NCBI GenBank assembly: GCA_900540595.1
Contig: UQGL01000045.1
Location: 1-13,565, forward strand
Direction of reading: 5' to 3'
From: an uncultured Oscillospiraceae bacterium
GTDB lineage: Bacteria > Bacillota > Clostridia > Oscillospirales > Ruminococcaceae
Length of the DNA: 13,565 bases
In this document: piece by piece, positions 6,652 through 13,546 of the stretch
How positions within the stretch are numbered: position 1 is the stretch's first letter
Layout: every line of letters starts with the position of its first letter
Notes under the pieces: generated by a model
Told to the model about the DNA's origin: nothing
The model's database searches: none
The model's input: the letters and a program-made list of their open reading frames with translations, nothing else
Translations under genes and position numbers: made by a program

Positions 6652-7650
6652 ATGGCAGGGGTGGTACATTCCATTGATGAGCTGGTGGGTCATACGCCGC
6701 TGATGGAGCTTGACCGTTTTGAACGGCAGCAGCACTGCGGGGCGCATATCCTCGCAAAGCTGGAATTTTTTAACCCGACCGGCAGTGTAAAGGATCGCGC
6801 GGCGCTGGCGATGATTCAAGCGGCCGAACAAAGCGGGGCGCTGAAGCCGGGCGGAACCATTGTGGAGCAGACCAGCGGAAACACCGGCATCGGGCTGGCG
6901 GCATTTGCCGCTGCACGCGGCTACAGGATGGAGATCTTTCTTGAGCGCGGTGCCTCGCTGGAGCGCCGATTGATCCTGCAGGCCTACGGCGCACGGCTGC
7001 TGGACTATAAGGATGCAATCGGCCTGCGCCCCGAAGCAGAGCGCAGCCACCCATGGCAGGAGCCGGAGCGCGAGGCAACCCTGGCGGAAATTGCCGCCTA
7101 CTGCAGACGCACGGGGGCGTATTTCAACAATCAGGCAGCCAACCCGGCCAACCCGGAGGCACATTTCCGCACAACAGGGCCGGAGATCTGGCAGGATGCC
7201 GGCGGCAATGTGGATGTGCTGGTCTGCATGGCAGGCACAGGCGGTACAGGCAGCGGCACGGCGCGGTATCTGCGCAGCCGCAACCCCGGGCTGCGGGTCG
7301 TGCTGGTGCAGCCCCATCCAGACTCCCGCCTGACGCCGGAGCATCCGGATGTGCAGATTATCGACGGTGTTCTGCCGGCCTACGGTGTGCCGGAAGAAGA
7401 ACTGTCGGAGTATCTGACACCGGATTGGAGCGATGAATACATCAATGTCCGCACAGCCGAGGCCTACGCCACGGCCCATGATGTCCTGCATACGGAGGGA
7501 CTGTTTCTCGGCACATCGGCAGCGGCTGCGCTGCATGCCGCGGTACAGGTCGGGCAGCGCGCAGAATATGCAGGCAAAAGCATCGCAGTCATTCTGCCGG
7601 ACAACGGTATGAAATATCTGTCCACACCCATGTATCAACAGACTATATAA
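6652..7650 (+). CDS. Cysteine-synthase-family PLP enzyme (divergent CysK/CBS fold)
   Basis: This is a fold-type II PLP enzyme (332 aa) of the cysteine synthase/cystathionine beta-synthase group. The PLP Lys is K47 in NPTGSVKDRA, the substrate loop is TSGNTG (74-79), the phosphate-binding glycine loop is GTGGTGSG (195-202), and a C-terminal GTSAAAA (287-293) replaces the usual G-SSGAA. The end is PDNGMKYLST where typical CysK has an acidic-basic PD-GERYLST. Around residues 121-142 an acidic/basic insert (from AIGLRPEAERSHPW) replaces the short GMKGA stretch of CysK. It could make cysteine from O-acetylserine or cleave a beta-substituted cysteine. These departures from canonical CysK make the exact reaction uncertain. 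GGGGAGG lies 9 nt before the ATG. Its place in the operon suggests it acts on, or feeds from, the imported substrate. Confidence 0.87.
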   Translation: MAGVVHSIDELVGHTPLMELDRFERQQHCGAHILAKLEFFNPTGSVKDRAALAMIQAAEQSGALKPGGTIVEQTSGNTGIGLAAFAAARGYRMEIFLERGASLERRLILQAYGARLLDYKDAIGLRPEAERSHPWQEPEREATLAEIAAYCRRTGAYFNNQAANPANPEAHFRTTGPEIWQDAGGNVDVLVCMAGTGGTGSGTARYLRSRNPGLRVVLVQPHPDSRLTPEHPDVQIIDGVLPAYGVPEEELSEYLTPDWSDEYINVRTAEAYATAHDVLHTEGLFLGTSAAAALHAAVQVGQRAEYAGKSIAVILPDNGMKYLSTPMYQQTI

Positions 7651-7663
7651 GGGGGATACAACC

Positions 7664-8056
7664 ATGAGAATCGGCAATGTAGGCATTTTTGTAAAGGATT
7701 TGGCGGGTGCACGAAAATTCTTTGAGGATTACTTCGGCGCAACGCTGCTGAAAACCTATAACGAGGAGGAAAACAACTACTACTCCGACATCCTGCAGCT
7801 GGATGAGGGTGCATGGATCGAGCTGATGACAAAGCCTGAGATCGTAGATGCCCCCAAGGACCCCAACCGCACGGGGCTTGCCCATATCTGCATCAAGGTG
7901 AACAGTCGGCCGGAGTTGGACCACATCATCCAAAAATTCAAGCAGGACGGCTATAAGATCCAGTATGAGCCGTCCAACCCGACCGGCGGCGGTGAGGTGC
8001 GTGCCGTGACCTTTGAGAACATTGTGCTGGAAGTCAACTATACGCCGGAAGCGTAA
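7664..8056 (+). CDS. VOC-superfamily (glyoxalase/bleomycin-resistance fold) protein
   Basis: This is a small vicinal-oxygen-chelate protein (130 aa) with two beta-alpha-beta-beta-beta halves. The halves begin IGNVGIFVKDLAGARKFF and LAHICIKVNSRPELD. Expected metal ligands can be traced to E53 (WIELM), H74 (LAHICI) and E123 (IVLEV), but the first-half His is Asn5 (GNVGIF). It may therefore bind metal with an altered set or not at all. AAGGGGG lies 8 nt before the ATG and the gene starts 13 nt after the PLP-enzyme stop, so it is the last gene of the operon. Possible roles are lyase, epimerase or dioxygenase-like chemistry on a thiol adduct, or ligand sequestration. The sequence does not decide. 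Confidence 0.83.
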   Translation: MRIGNVGIFVKDLAGARKFFEDYFGATLLKTYNEEENNYYSDILQLDEGAWIELMTKPEIVDAPKDPNRTGLAHICIKVNSRPELDHIIQKFKQDGYKIQYEPSNPTGGGEVRAVTFENIVLEVNYTPEA

Positions 8057-8064
8057 AGCAAACA

Positions 8065-8086
8065 GGGCGGGGGAGAGTGACCGCCC
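8065..8086 (+). other. GC hairpin after the VOC gene
   Basis: GGGCGG (8065-8070) pairs with CCGCCC (8081-8086) around a 10-nt loop, 8 nt past the VOC stop. There is no U-tract, so it is not a standard intrinsic terminator. It may end or protect the operon mRNA. Confidence 0.3.
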
Positions 8087-8113
8087 GGAATACCCAACAG
8101 GGAGAGTGGTACC

Positions 8114-8270
8114 ATGAGTTTATCTATCGAGAGCCGATGTATCCATCTGGAGGGGGACGACCCCGACCCAGAACGCTGCCTTTCTGGCGGCGCTTTCGAC
8201 CAAGAGCGCCAAGGCCGAGACCACGGATAAGATCGGCGCCTATGTAAAAAGTATGAAGGATGCGCTTTAA
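8114..8270 (+). pseudogene. Probable frameshifted or deleted gene remnant
   Basis: A good ribosome site (AGGGAGAG) precedes an ATG at 8114 that opens [14 protein letters not shown], then runs to a stop at 8228-8230 with unconvincing sequence (38 aa in all). A +1 shift at the G-run near 8155 gives a protein-like continuation, [19 protein letters not shown] and onward to YVKSMKDAL, ending at TAA 8268-8270. One missing base would thus join a normal start to a normal-looking C-terminus of about 50 residues in all. The N-terminus is reminiscent of trans-sulfuration enzymes (cystathionine synthase/lyase type), which would suit a sulfur operon, but this is a resemblance only. I do not recognise the C-terminal part. 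An intact small protein with a sequencing error is the alternative. Confidence 0.4.
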
Positions 8271-8281
8271 TGCCGGGACGA

Positions 8282-8310
8282 TTGCAATCCGCAGCCTAAA
8301 GCGGTATAAT
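8282..8310 (+). promoter_or_regulatory. Promoter for nnrE
   Basis: TTGCAA (8282-8287, 4 of 6) and a perfect TATAAT (8305-8310) are 17 bp apart. Transcription would begin near 8317, about 65 nt before the nnrE ATG. It separates nnrE from the sulfur operon and the upstream remnant. Confidence 0.65.
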
Positions 8311-8381
8311 GTGGCACAAGCTTTGATGAAAATACAGGCACAAAGACCGTGTGTCGAGTGTCTGGCAAAAGGAGACTTGAG

Positions 8382-9035
8382 ATGGACCGCCGCATTGTGA
8401 CTGCCGCACAGATGAAAGAAATTGAACGGGCTGCAAATGAACGGGGAATCCCGTACCTGCAGATGATGGAGAATGCGGGCCTTGCTGCCTACGCGCAGCT
8501 GCGGGCACGATTCCCGCAAGCGGCATCACTGCTTGTTGTTTGCGGTAAGGGAAACAACGGTGGTGACGGCTTTGTGCTTGCCCGCGCGGCTGCCTTAGAA
8601 GGTTGGCAGGTGACGGTCCTGCTGGCGGAGGGCGAGCCGAAAACACCTGATGCCATAACCAATTATGCACGCCTGAAGGGCCTTCAGATCGCCGTCTGCC
8701 GTGATGCTGCAACTCTGGAGCCGCAGCACTTCAGGGTGGTGGCAGATGCCTTGTACGGCACCGGATTCCATGGCAGTCTGCGCCCGGCCGGACGCGCTGC
8801 CTGCGCGCTGATACATTGCGCGCAGGCGGCGGGAGCATTTGTGTTGGCTCTTGATCTGCCAAGCGGTATTGCCACCGATACGGGCGAAGTTGCCGAAGGG
8901 GCTGTCAGTGCTGATCTGACCGTGACATTCGACAGCTATAAACCGCTGCATGCTGCCAAAAATTCTGCCGTGTACTGCGGTGAGATCGTATGTGCAGATA
9001 TTGGCATTAGATGCTTGGACGATGCAGGGGCATAA
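8382..9035 (+). CDS. nnrE: NAD(P)H-hydrate epimerase (YjeF N-terminal domain)
   Basis: This is a cytoplasmic metabolite-repair enzyme that interconverts the R and S epimers of damaged hydrated NAD(P)H so that the S form can be dehydrated. The 217-aa protein is a stand-alone YjeF_N domain. Motifs are the QMMENAG helix (27-33), the nucleotide-binding CGKGNNGGDGF (54-64), DALYGTGF (122-129) and the catalytic-region LDLPSGI (157-163). The ADP/ATP-dependent dehydratase (NnrD) domain fused to it in many bacteria is absent and is not elsewhere in the window. ATG 8382 follows AAAAGGAG by 7 nt. An in-frame ATG at 8349 lacks such a site. It has its own promoter, and its stop lies 5 nt from the stop of the convergent HEAQH gene. 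Confidence 0.88.
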   Translation: MDRRIVTAAQMKEIERAANERGIPYLQMMENAGLAAYAQLRARFPQAASLLVVCGKGNNGGDGFVLARAAALEGWQVTVLLAEGEPKTPDAITNYARLKGLQIAVCRDAATLEPQHFRVVADALYGTGFHGSLRPAGRAACALIHCAQAAGAFVLALDLPSGIATDTGEVAEGAVSADLTVTFDSYKPLHAAKNSAVYCGEIVCADIGIRCLDDAGA

Positions 9036-9040
9036 GTAAA

Positions 9041-9952
9041 TTACGAAGATAATGGACTTGCATCTGGTACAGTGTATTTTTCTTTCATTATTTTCGTGTG
9101 CGCGTGAAGCAGCTCCAGTGCCTTTGTCTGTATGCAGGAAAGGTCTGCTTGGTTTGTATGTGCGAATGCAAGTTTGATTTGCGCACAGGCCAGTGCATGA
9201 CTATCCTTGCTCTTTCGTTCATCTGCTGCCAATAGAAATTTTTGCAGCAATCCTAAATTGCTGCAGTAATGCAGCTCCACCAGCTTTGCCCGGTATTCTA
9301 ACTCTGCGGGAGTGATTCCCGGGAATCGCTTCATGTCAACGGTGTGCTGTGCCTCGTGCTTTAAAAGAGATACAAGAAACCGTTCGCTTTCAAAATCATA
9401 CGCCTGCTCGATGCAGTTGATCGTGCCGTCGGGCGAAGCCCAGCCGCCCGTACCCTGCTTGCCGAAGGTCAGATAATCCAGCCAACTCCGGAACACGAAG
9501 CCTTTCAGAATGTTGACGGTGTATTCGGCTGCACCATCCGGCAATTCGACACGGTAGACGGTCGGAACCGTGTCACGCCAGATATACGGGCCGTAATAGC
9601 CCTGCGTTTTCCCGAAAAGCGCATGATAGCCGTTTTCTTCAAACACAGACTGAAGCTGTTCGACTAAAGTATCTTCATCGGCATCCGGCATATTCAGAAG
9701 ATGCTTCAACTCGGTCAACAGCTTGTCTGCGGCCGTCGCTTCCGGTGAGCCGCAATAAAAGGTGTCCCGGAAATATACCTGATACAACCGCAAAACAGCG
9801 TTGAGCATGTCCGGTATTTCATAGGTGCGGTATTTACAATCCTCAAAGATGGCGGTATAGGCGGGAAGAATCTCCTTGAACGCCTCATGGCTGCGCATAT
9901 AGGCAAGAGCGCCTTTCATGTCTCCGTTGAGAAAAAACTGGCTGATCTGCAT
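9041..9952 (-). CDS. Unrecognised protein with HExxH metallopeptidase-like motif
   Basis: I do not recognise the family. The 303-aa protein has no signal peptide or membrane segment, so it is probably cytoplasmic. The N-terminal half (about 1-105) is helical and includes an ISQFFLNGDMKGALAYM start. A central part (115-180) is rich in aromatic residues and beta-like (GYYGPYIWRDTVPTVYRVEL). HEAQH at 199-203 (LVSLLKHEAQHTVDM) fits the HExxH zinc-site pattern, with E217/E219/E226 in the following helix as possible third ligands. A Cys/His/Ala-rich helical tail follows. ATG 9952 has GGGAG 5 nt upstream. A TTG at 9973 is less likely. It starts 32 nt after the MATE stop, so the two are probably co-transcribed. 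A peptidase role is inference from the motif only. Confidence 0.7.
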   Translation of the reverse strand: MQISQFFLNGDMKGALAYMRSHEAFKEILPAYTAIFEDCKYRTYEIPDMLNAVLRLYQVYFRDTFYCGSPEATAADKLLTELKHLLNMPDADEDTLVEQLQSVFEENGYHALFGKTQGYYGPYIWRDTVPTVYRVELPDGAAEYTVNILKGFVFRSWLDYLTFGKQGTGGWASPDGTINCIEQAYDFESERFLVSLLKHEAQHTVDMKRFPGITPAELEYRAKLVELHYCSNLGLLQKFLLAADERKSKDSHALACAQIKLAFAHTNQADLSCIQTKALELLHAHTKIMKEKYTVPDASPLSS

Positions 9953-9984
9953 AGCTGCTCCCTTTAAAGGCAATCGGCGGTCTT

Positions 9985-11328
9985 TTATGGCTGGCTGCCG
10001 TCATATAAGTTGATTTTCTTTTTATAATACACAAATCCTACAAAATCTGCAAGCGCCCAGCCGATGGGAACGGACCACCAGATGCCGGTCACGCCGATGG
10101 AGGGCAGGGAGGACAACAGGTAGGCGAGGGCAACGCGGGTGCCCAGCGAGATGACGGTAAGCACAACGCTCATGCCCGGCTTACCCAATGCGCGGTAGAG
10201 GCCATACAGCAAGAACAGGCAGCCGATACCGCAGTAAAACGAACCCTCAATATGCAGATACCGTACACCCTCACGCAGAATTTCAGTTTCCCCGGCATCG
10301 ACAAAAAGCAGCATCAGTGGTTTGGCAAATGCGCAAACAAGCGTGGATAGCACCACGCAGAAAGCGACCGATATCAGGACGGCGCTTTTCAGACCGGAGC
10401 GTATGCGGTCGTTTTGCTTTGCACCGTAGTTCTGCGCAATAAAGGTGGAGAAGGCGTTGCCGAAATCCTGCACCGGCATATAAGCAAAAGCATCGATTTT
10501 TACGGCAGCAGCAAAGGCTGCCATCACAACGGGGCCAAAGCTGTTCACAAGCCCCTGCACCATAAGAATACCGAGATTCATCACCGACTGCTGGATGCAG
10601 GTCAGCGAGGAATAGGAGAATATTTCCCGAATCCTCTGTGCGCGTAAGGTGCGCGGCCTTGCAACCGAGCGCACCTGCGAAAAGCGCACCCAAGTGTAGA
10701 CGGCAATACCCACACCGGAAATATACTGCGCAATCACGGTGGCCTGTGCAGCCCCGGCGACCGCCTTGTTTAACCCTACGACAAACCAGAGATCCAGCAC
10801 GATGTTCAGCACCGAGGAAACCGCCAAAAAGACCAGCGGGATCACTGAATTGCCGATGGCCCTTAAATACGAAGCAAAAAAGTTGTACAGGAAAATGGCG
10901 GGTATCCCTAAAAAGACGAGGAACAGGTAGACGCGCATATCGCCCCAAACTTCGGCAGGGACCCGCAGAAAAATACGAAGTCCGTCAAGGCATGCAAAGG
11001 CGATAAGGTTCAAAAGCACGGTGATAAGCGCAATGCAATAAAACGATGCGCAGAGGCTTTCCTGCAGGGCAGTTTCGTCCCGCTGCCCGAAACGCATGGA
11101 AAACAGTGCGCCGCTGCCCATGCAAAGCCCCAGAATGACCGAGGTCAAAAAGGTCATCAGCGTAAAGGCAGACCCGACTGCCGCCAAGGCGTTTCGTCCT
11201 AAAAATTGCCCGACGATAAGCGTGTCAGCGATGTTATAGCACTGCTGCAGCAGGTCACCCAAAATCATGGGGATGGCAAACAGAAGCATTGACCGCACGA
11301 CAGGACCCTTTGTTAAATCTCGGTTCAT
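9985..11328 (-). CDS. MATE-family multidrug/metabolite efflux transporter
   Basis: This is an integral membrane exporter (447 aa) with about twelve hydrophobic segments in two similar halves. The N-terminus is typical of bacterial MATE proteins: LFAIPMILGDLLQQCYNIAD followed by VGQFLGRNALAAVG. The second half repeats the theme (QSVMNLGILMVQGLVNSFG and VQDFGNAFSTFIAQNYGA). It should use an Na+ or H+ gradient to expel an organic compound; the substrate is not predictable. ATG 11328 has GAGGA 6 nt upstream and a strong promoter at 11374-11402. It is transcribed divergently from the Lrp-like regulator, a plausible controller. Confidence 0.93.
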   Translation of the reverse strand: MNRDLTKGPVVRSMLLFAIPMILGDLLQQCYNIADTLIVGQFLGRNALAAVGSAFTLMTFLTSVILGLCMGSGALFSMRFGQRDETALQESLCASFYCIALITVLLNLIAFACLDGLRIFLRVPAEVWGDMRVYLFLVFLGIPAIFLYNFFASYLRAIGNSVIPLVFLAVSSVLNIVLDLWFVVGLNKAVAGAAQATVIAQYISGVGIAVYTWVRFSQVRSVARPRTLRAQRIREIFSYSSLTCIQQSVMNLGILMVQGLVNSFGPVVMAAFAAAVKIDAFAYMPVQDFGNAFSTFIAQNYGAKQNDRIRSGLKSAVLISVAFCVVLSTLVCAFAKPLMLLFVDAGETEILREGVRYLHIEGSFYCGIGCLFLLYGLYRALGKPGMSVVLTVISLGTRVALAYLLSSLPSIGVTGIWWSVPIGWALADFVGFVYYKKKINLYDGSQP

Positions 11329-11373
11329 AGCGAATCCTCACAAAACGAAAGCTGATAATTGCGAATCGAAACT

Positions 11374-11402
11374 ATTATAGCGCGGCAAAGACGGCGCGTC
11401 AA
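11374..11402 (-). promoter_or_regulatory. Promoter for the MATE-HEAQH operon
   Basis: On the minus strand TTGACG (11402-11397, 5 of 6) and a perfect TATAAT (11379-11374) are 17 bp apart. The start would be near 11367, about 40 nt from the MATE ATG. Its -35 is only 7 bp from the -35 of the opposing lrp-like promoter. Confidence 0.78.
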
Positions 11403-11409
11403 CGGCATA

Positions 11410-11438
11410 TTTACTTTTGGAAAGAATGGTGCTATGAT
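11410..11438 (+). promoter_or_regulatory. Promoter for the Lrp-like regulator
   Basis: TTTACT (11410-11415, 4 of 6) and TATGAT (11433-11438, 5 of 6) are 17 bp apart, with TG one base before the -10 (TGCTATGAT). The start near 11445 leaves a leader of about 27 nt. Confidence 0.6.
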
Positions 11439-11471
11439 ACGCATAGAAAGTTTACAGACGGAGGGAACGCT

Positions 11472-11930
11472 ATGTATCTGGACGGGCTGGACGCACTGGA
11501 TCAGAAAATCGTACGGCTGCTCATAGAAAATGCGCGCATTTCCTACTCGGACATCGGGGAGAAAATCGGCATATCCAGAGTCGCGGTGAAGGCAAGGATC
11601 CAGACACTGGAGCAAAAGGACATCATTGAGGAGTATACGACCGTCATAAACCCGCAGAAAATCAGCGGTGCGGTGTCCTGCTATTTCGAGATTGAGACAA
11701 CGCCCGACTGTCTGGTACAGGTCACGCAGATTTTGGACCGGCACGACACTGTCACGCAGATCTACCGTGTGACCGGCAGGGATAAGCTGCATGTTCACGC
11801 CGTTGCGGCCTCTGCTGAGGAAATGGAAACATTTTTGCACACAGTCATCGACACCCTGCCCGGTGTGCAGAGCTGCAGCTGTAATATGATTTTGTCGCGC
11901 ATCAAGGATATAAAAGGGCTGCGCTTATAA
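11472..11930 (+). CDS. Lrp/AsnC-family transcriptional regulator
   Basis: This is a feast/famine-type DNA-binding regulator (152 aa) that normally oligomerises and responds to an amino acid. The N-terminal helix-turn-helix (about 5-55) contains LDALDQKIVRLLIENARIS and the recognition helix in GISRVAVKARIQTLEQ (33-48). The C-terminal RAM ligand-binding domain spans about 65-145 and includes the VTGRDKLHVHA turn (100-110) characteristic of the effector site. GGAGGG lies 6 nt before the ATG. The gene is divergent from the MATE operon and upstream of, and in line with, an aminotransferase gene, so both are candidate targets along with its own promoter. Confidence 0.93.
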   Translation: MYLDGLDALDQKIVRLLIENARISYSDIGEKIGISRVAVKARIQTLEQKDIIEEYTTVINPQKISGAVSCYFEIETTPDCLVQVTQILDRHDTVTQIYRVTGRDKLHVHAVAASAEEMETFLHTVIDTLPGVQSCSCNMILSRIKDIKGLRL

Positions 11931-12028
11931 AGGGTGTCTTGCACCATGCACGCAAAAGGCCGCATGTCGGGCTGATATGCCTGATCCGCTATTCTAAATG
12001 TATCTAATCTTTAGGGAGGCAACTGCTT

Positions 12029-13204
12029 ATGCAGCCGTTATCTGACCGTACTGCCGGTTTTACGGATTCTGTCATCCGCCGAATGACCCGTATCTCCAAT
12101 AAATATGGAGCGGTAAATCTTTCACAGGGGTTTCCGGATTTTGACCCGCCGAAGGAAATTTTGGACCGTCTGGCCGAGGTCGCCCATGAGGATTACCACC
12201 AGTATTCTATCACTTGGGGCGCACAGAACTTCCGCGAGGCGCTGGCCGCAAAGCAGACGCACTACATGGGCCGCGCCATCGACCCGGACAGTGAGATTGT
12301 CGTAACCTGCGGCAGCACCGAGGCGATGATGACCGCCATGATGACGGTGACGAACCCGGGGGATAAGGTAGTCATCTTCTCGCCGTTTTATGAGAACTAC
12401 GGTGCGGACACGATTTTGAGTGGTGCGGAGCCGATTTATGTACCACTGACACCGCCTGCTTTCAACTTTGATCCGGAGATGCTGGAGAATGCTTTCCGCC
12501 AGCATCCCAAGGCGCTTATTTTATGCAATCCATCAAACCCCTGTGGAAAGGTGTTCACTCGTGCGGAATTGGAAACCATCGCTGCGCTGGCAAAAAAATA
12601 TGATGTCTATGTCATCACCGATGAAGTTTATGAACATATCGTCTATGCGCCGCACACCCACACTTACTTTGCCACTCTGCCCGGCATGTGGGAGCGGACG
12701 ATCTCCTGCTCATCGCTGTCCAAGACATATTCTGTAACAGGCTGGCGGCTGGGCTATGTCATCGCACCCGCGCCCATCATCGAACGCGCAAAAAAGGTAC
12801 ACGACTTTTTGACGGTCGGTGCAGCAGCCCCATTACAAGAGGCCGTTATACCCGGCTTGAAATTCGGGCAGGACTATTACGATGATTTGCTGCAAAAATA
12901 TACGCATAAGCGAGATCTGTTCTGCAAAGGCTTGGACGATTTGGGCCTTGTTCACAACATTCCACAGGGCGCGTATTATGTGATGCTGGACATCTCTGCG
13001 TTCGGTTATGACAGTGACCTGCAATTCTGTGAGGATCTGGCTGCCAAGGTCGGCGTAGGTGCGGTACCGGGCTCCAGTTTTTTCCGGGAGCCGGTCAATC
13101 ATTTGATCCGTTTCCACTTTGCCAAGAAAGATGATACTCTGAACGAGGCACTCAACCGTTTGGAAACACTGCGAGAAAAGATCCCTGAAAAAGGAACAAA
13201 GTAA
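12029..13204 (+). CDS. Class I/II PLP-dependent aminotransferase (KAT/methionine-aminotransferase-like)
   Basis: This is a fold-type I aminotransferase (391 aa) moving an amino group between an amino acid and a 2-oxo acid. Key positions are NLSQGFPDF (30-38), GSTEAM (95-100), NPSNPCGK (167-174) with the PLP-contact Asn, ITDEVYEH with D198 and Y201, PLP Lys K232 in SSLSKTYSVTGWRLGY, and the substrate-carboxylate Arg in LIRFHF (R361). The NLSQGFPDF opening is typical of the kynurenine/methionine/glutamine transaminase branch rather than AspC. AGGGAGG lies 9 nt before the ATG. The 98-nt gap from the Lrp-like gene has no clear terminator, so co-transcription is likely. The substrate is not certain; aromatic, branched-chain or sulfur amino acids are all possible. 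Confidence 0.92.
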   Translation: MQPLSDRTAGFTDSVIRRMTRISNKYGAVNLSQGFPDFDPPKEILDRLAEVAHEDYHQYSITWGAQNFREALAAKQTHYMGRAIDPDSEIVVTCGSTEAMMTAMMTVTNPGDKVVIFSPFYENYGADTILSGAEPIYVPLTPPAFNFDPEMLENAFRQHPKALILCNPSNPCGKVFTRAELETIAALAKKYDVYVITDEVYEHIVYAPHTHTYFATLPGMWERTISCSSLSKTYSVTGWRLGYVIAPAPIIERAKKVHDFLTVGAAAPLQEAVIPGLKFGQDYYDDLLQKYTHKRDLFCKGLDDLGLVHNIPQGAYYVMLDISAFGYDSDLQFCEDLAAKVGVGAVPGSSFFREPVNHLIRFHFAKKDDTLNEALNRLETLREKIPEKGTK

Positions 13205-13224
13205 AAACAAGAGGAAATGAAAGC

Positions 13225-13258
13225 GCCTCTGCCGATACTCAACCGGCAGAGGCTTTTT
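13225..13258 (+). terminator. Intrinsic terminator of the Lrp-aminotransferase unit
   Basis: A perfect 10-bp GC-rich stem, GCCTCTGCCG (13225-13234) and CGGCAGAGGC (13244-13253), has a 9-nt loop followed by TTTTTGT. It begins 21 nt after the aminotransferase stop. Confidence 0.9.
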
Positions 13259-13497
13259 GTGTGCAAGGATAACCGCGCGTTTTGCAAGTGTCTTTGCCCC
13301 ATCACGGTGTTTCTCAAGCCGATGAGTTACTTTTCGCTTCTTCGTGTCCAAAGGTATGGCCCACAAAACCCTATTCTAGGATGGCGCTTACGACCAGCCT
13401 GAAAAAAGCCAATGTCCGTCTTTTGGCAGCAGAAATGATTATAGTATGACGCAATGAGCAGAGCAGTATTTTGTCGTGGCAGGCTGGTTTGGACTAA
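13259..13497. other. Gene-free right flank
   Basis: No credible gene is visible in about 240 bases. On the minus strand, 13364-13314 reads VGHTFGHEEAKSNSSA then stop, with a stop codon just upstream (13373-13371). This short tail looks protein-like and may be the eroded end of a gene or a dispersed repeat, but there is no start or ribosome site. The right-hand 49-bp repeat follows. Confidence 0.4.
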
Positions 13498-13546
13498 GGC
13501 AACACCGCATAATTCCCGCCTTACGGCTTAAGCACCGCTCCGGCGG
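13498..13546 (-). repeat. 49-bp repeat, right copy (inverted partner at 32-80)
   Basis: On the plus strand this begins GGCAACACCGCATAATTCCC and ends AGCACCGCTCCGGCGG. Its reverse complement matches 32-80 at 47 of 49 positions. It lies about 290 bases beyond the aminotransferase stop, in non-coding DNA. No further copy is seen inside the window. Confidence 0.75.

Noticed and set aside
5875..7686. 603-codon open frame on the minus strand opposite the ATPase and PLP-enzyme genes
   Set aside because: It mirrors two genes with complete catalytic motifs, spans their boundary, is rich in Cys, His and Arg without domain sense, and has no ribosome site.
12833..13366. 177-codon minus-strand frame across the aminotransferase 3' end and terminator
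   Set aside because: It crosses the intrinsic terminator stem and is antisense to conserved aminotransferase sequence.
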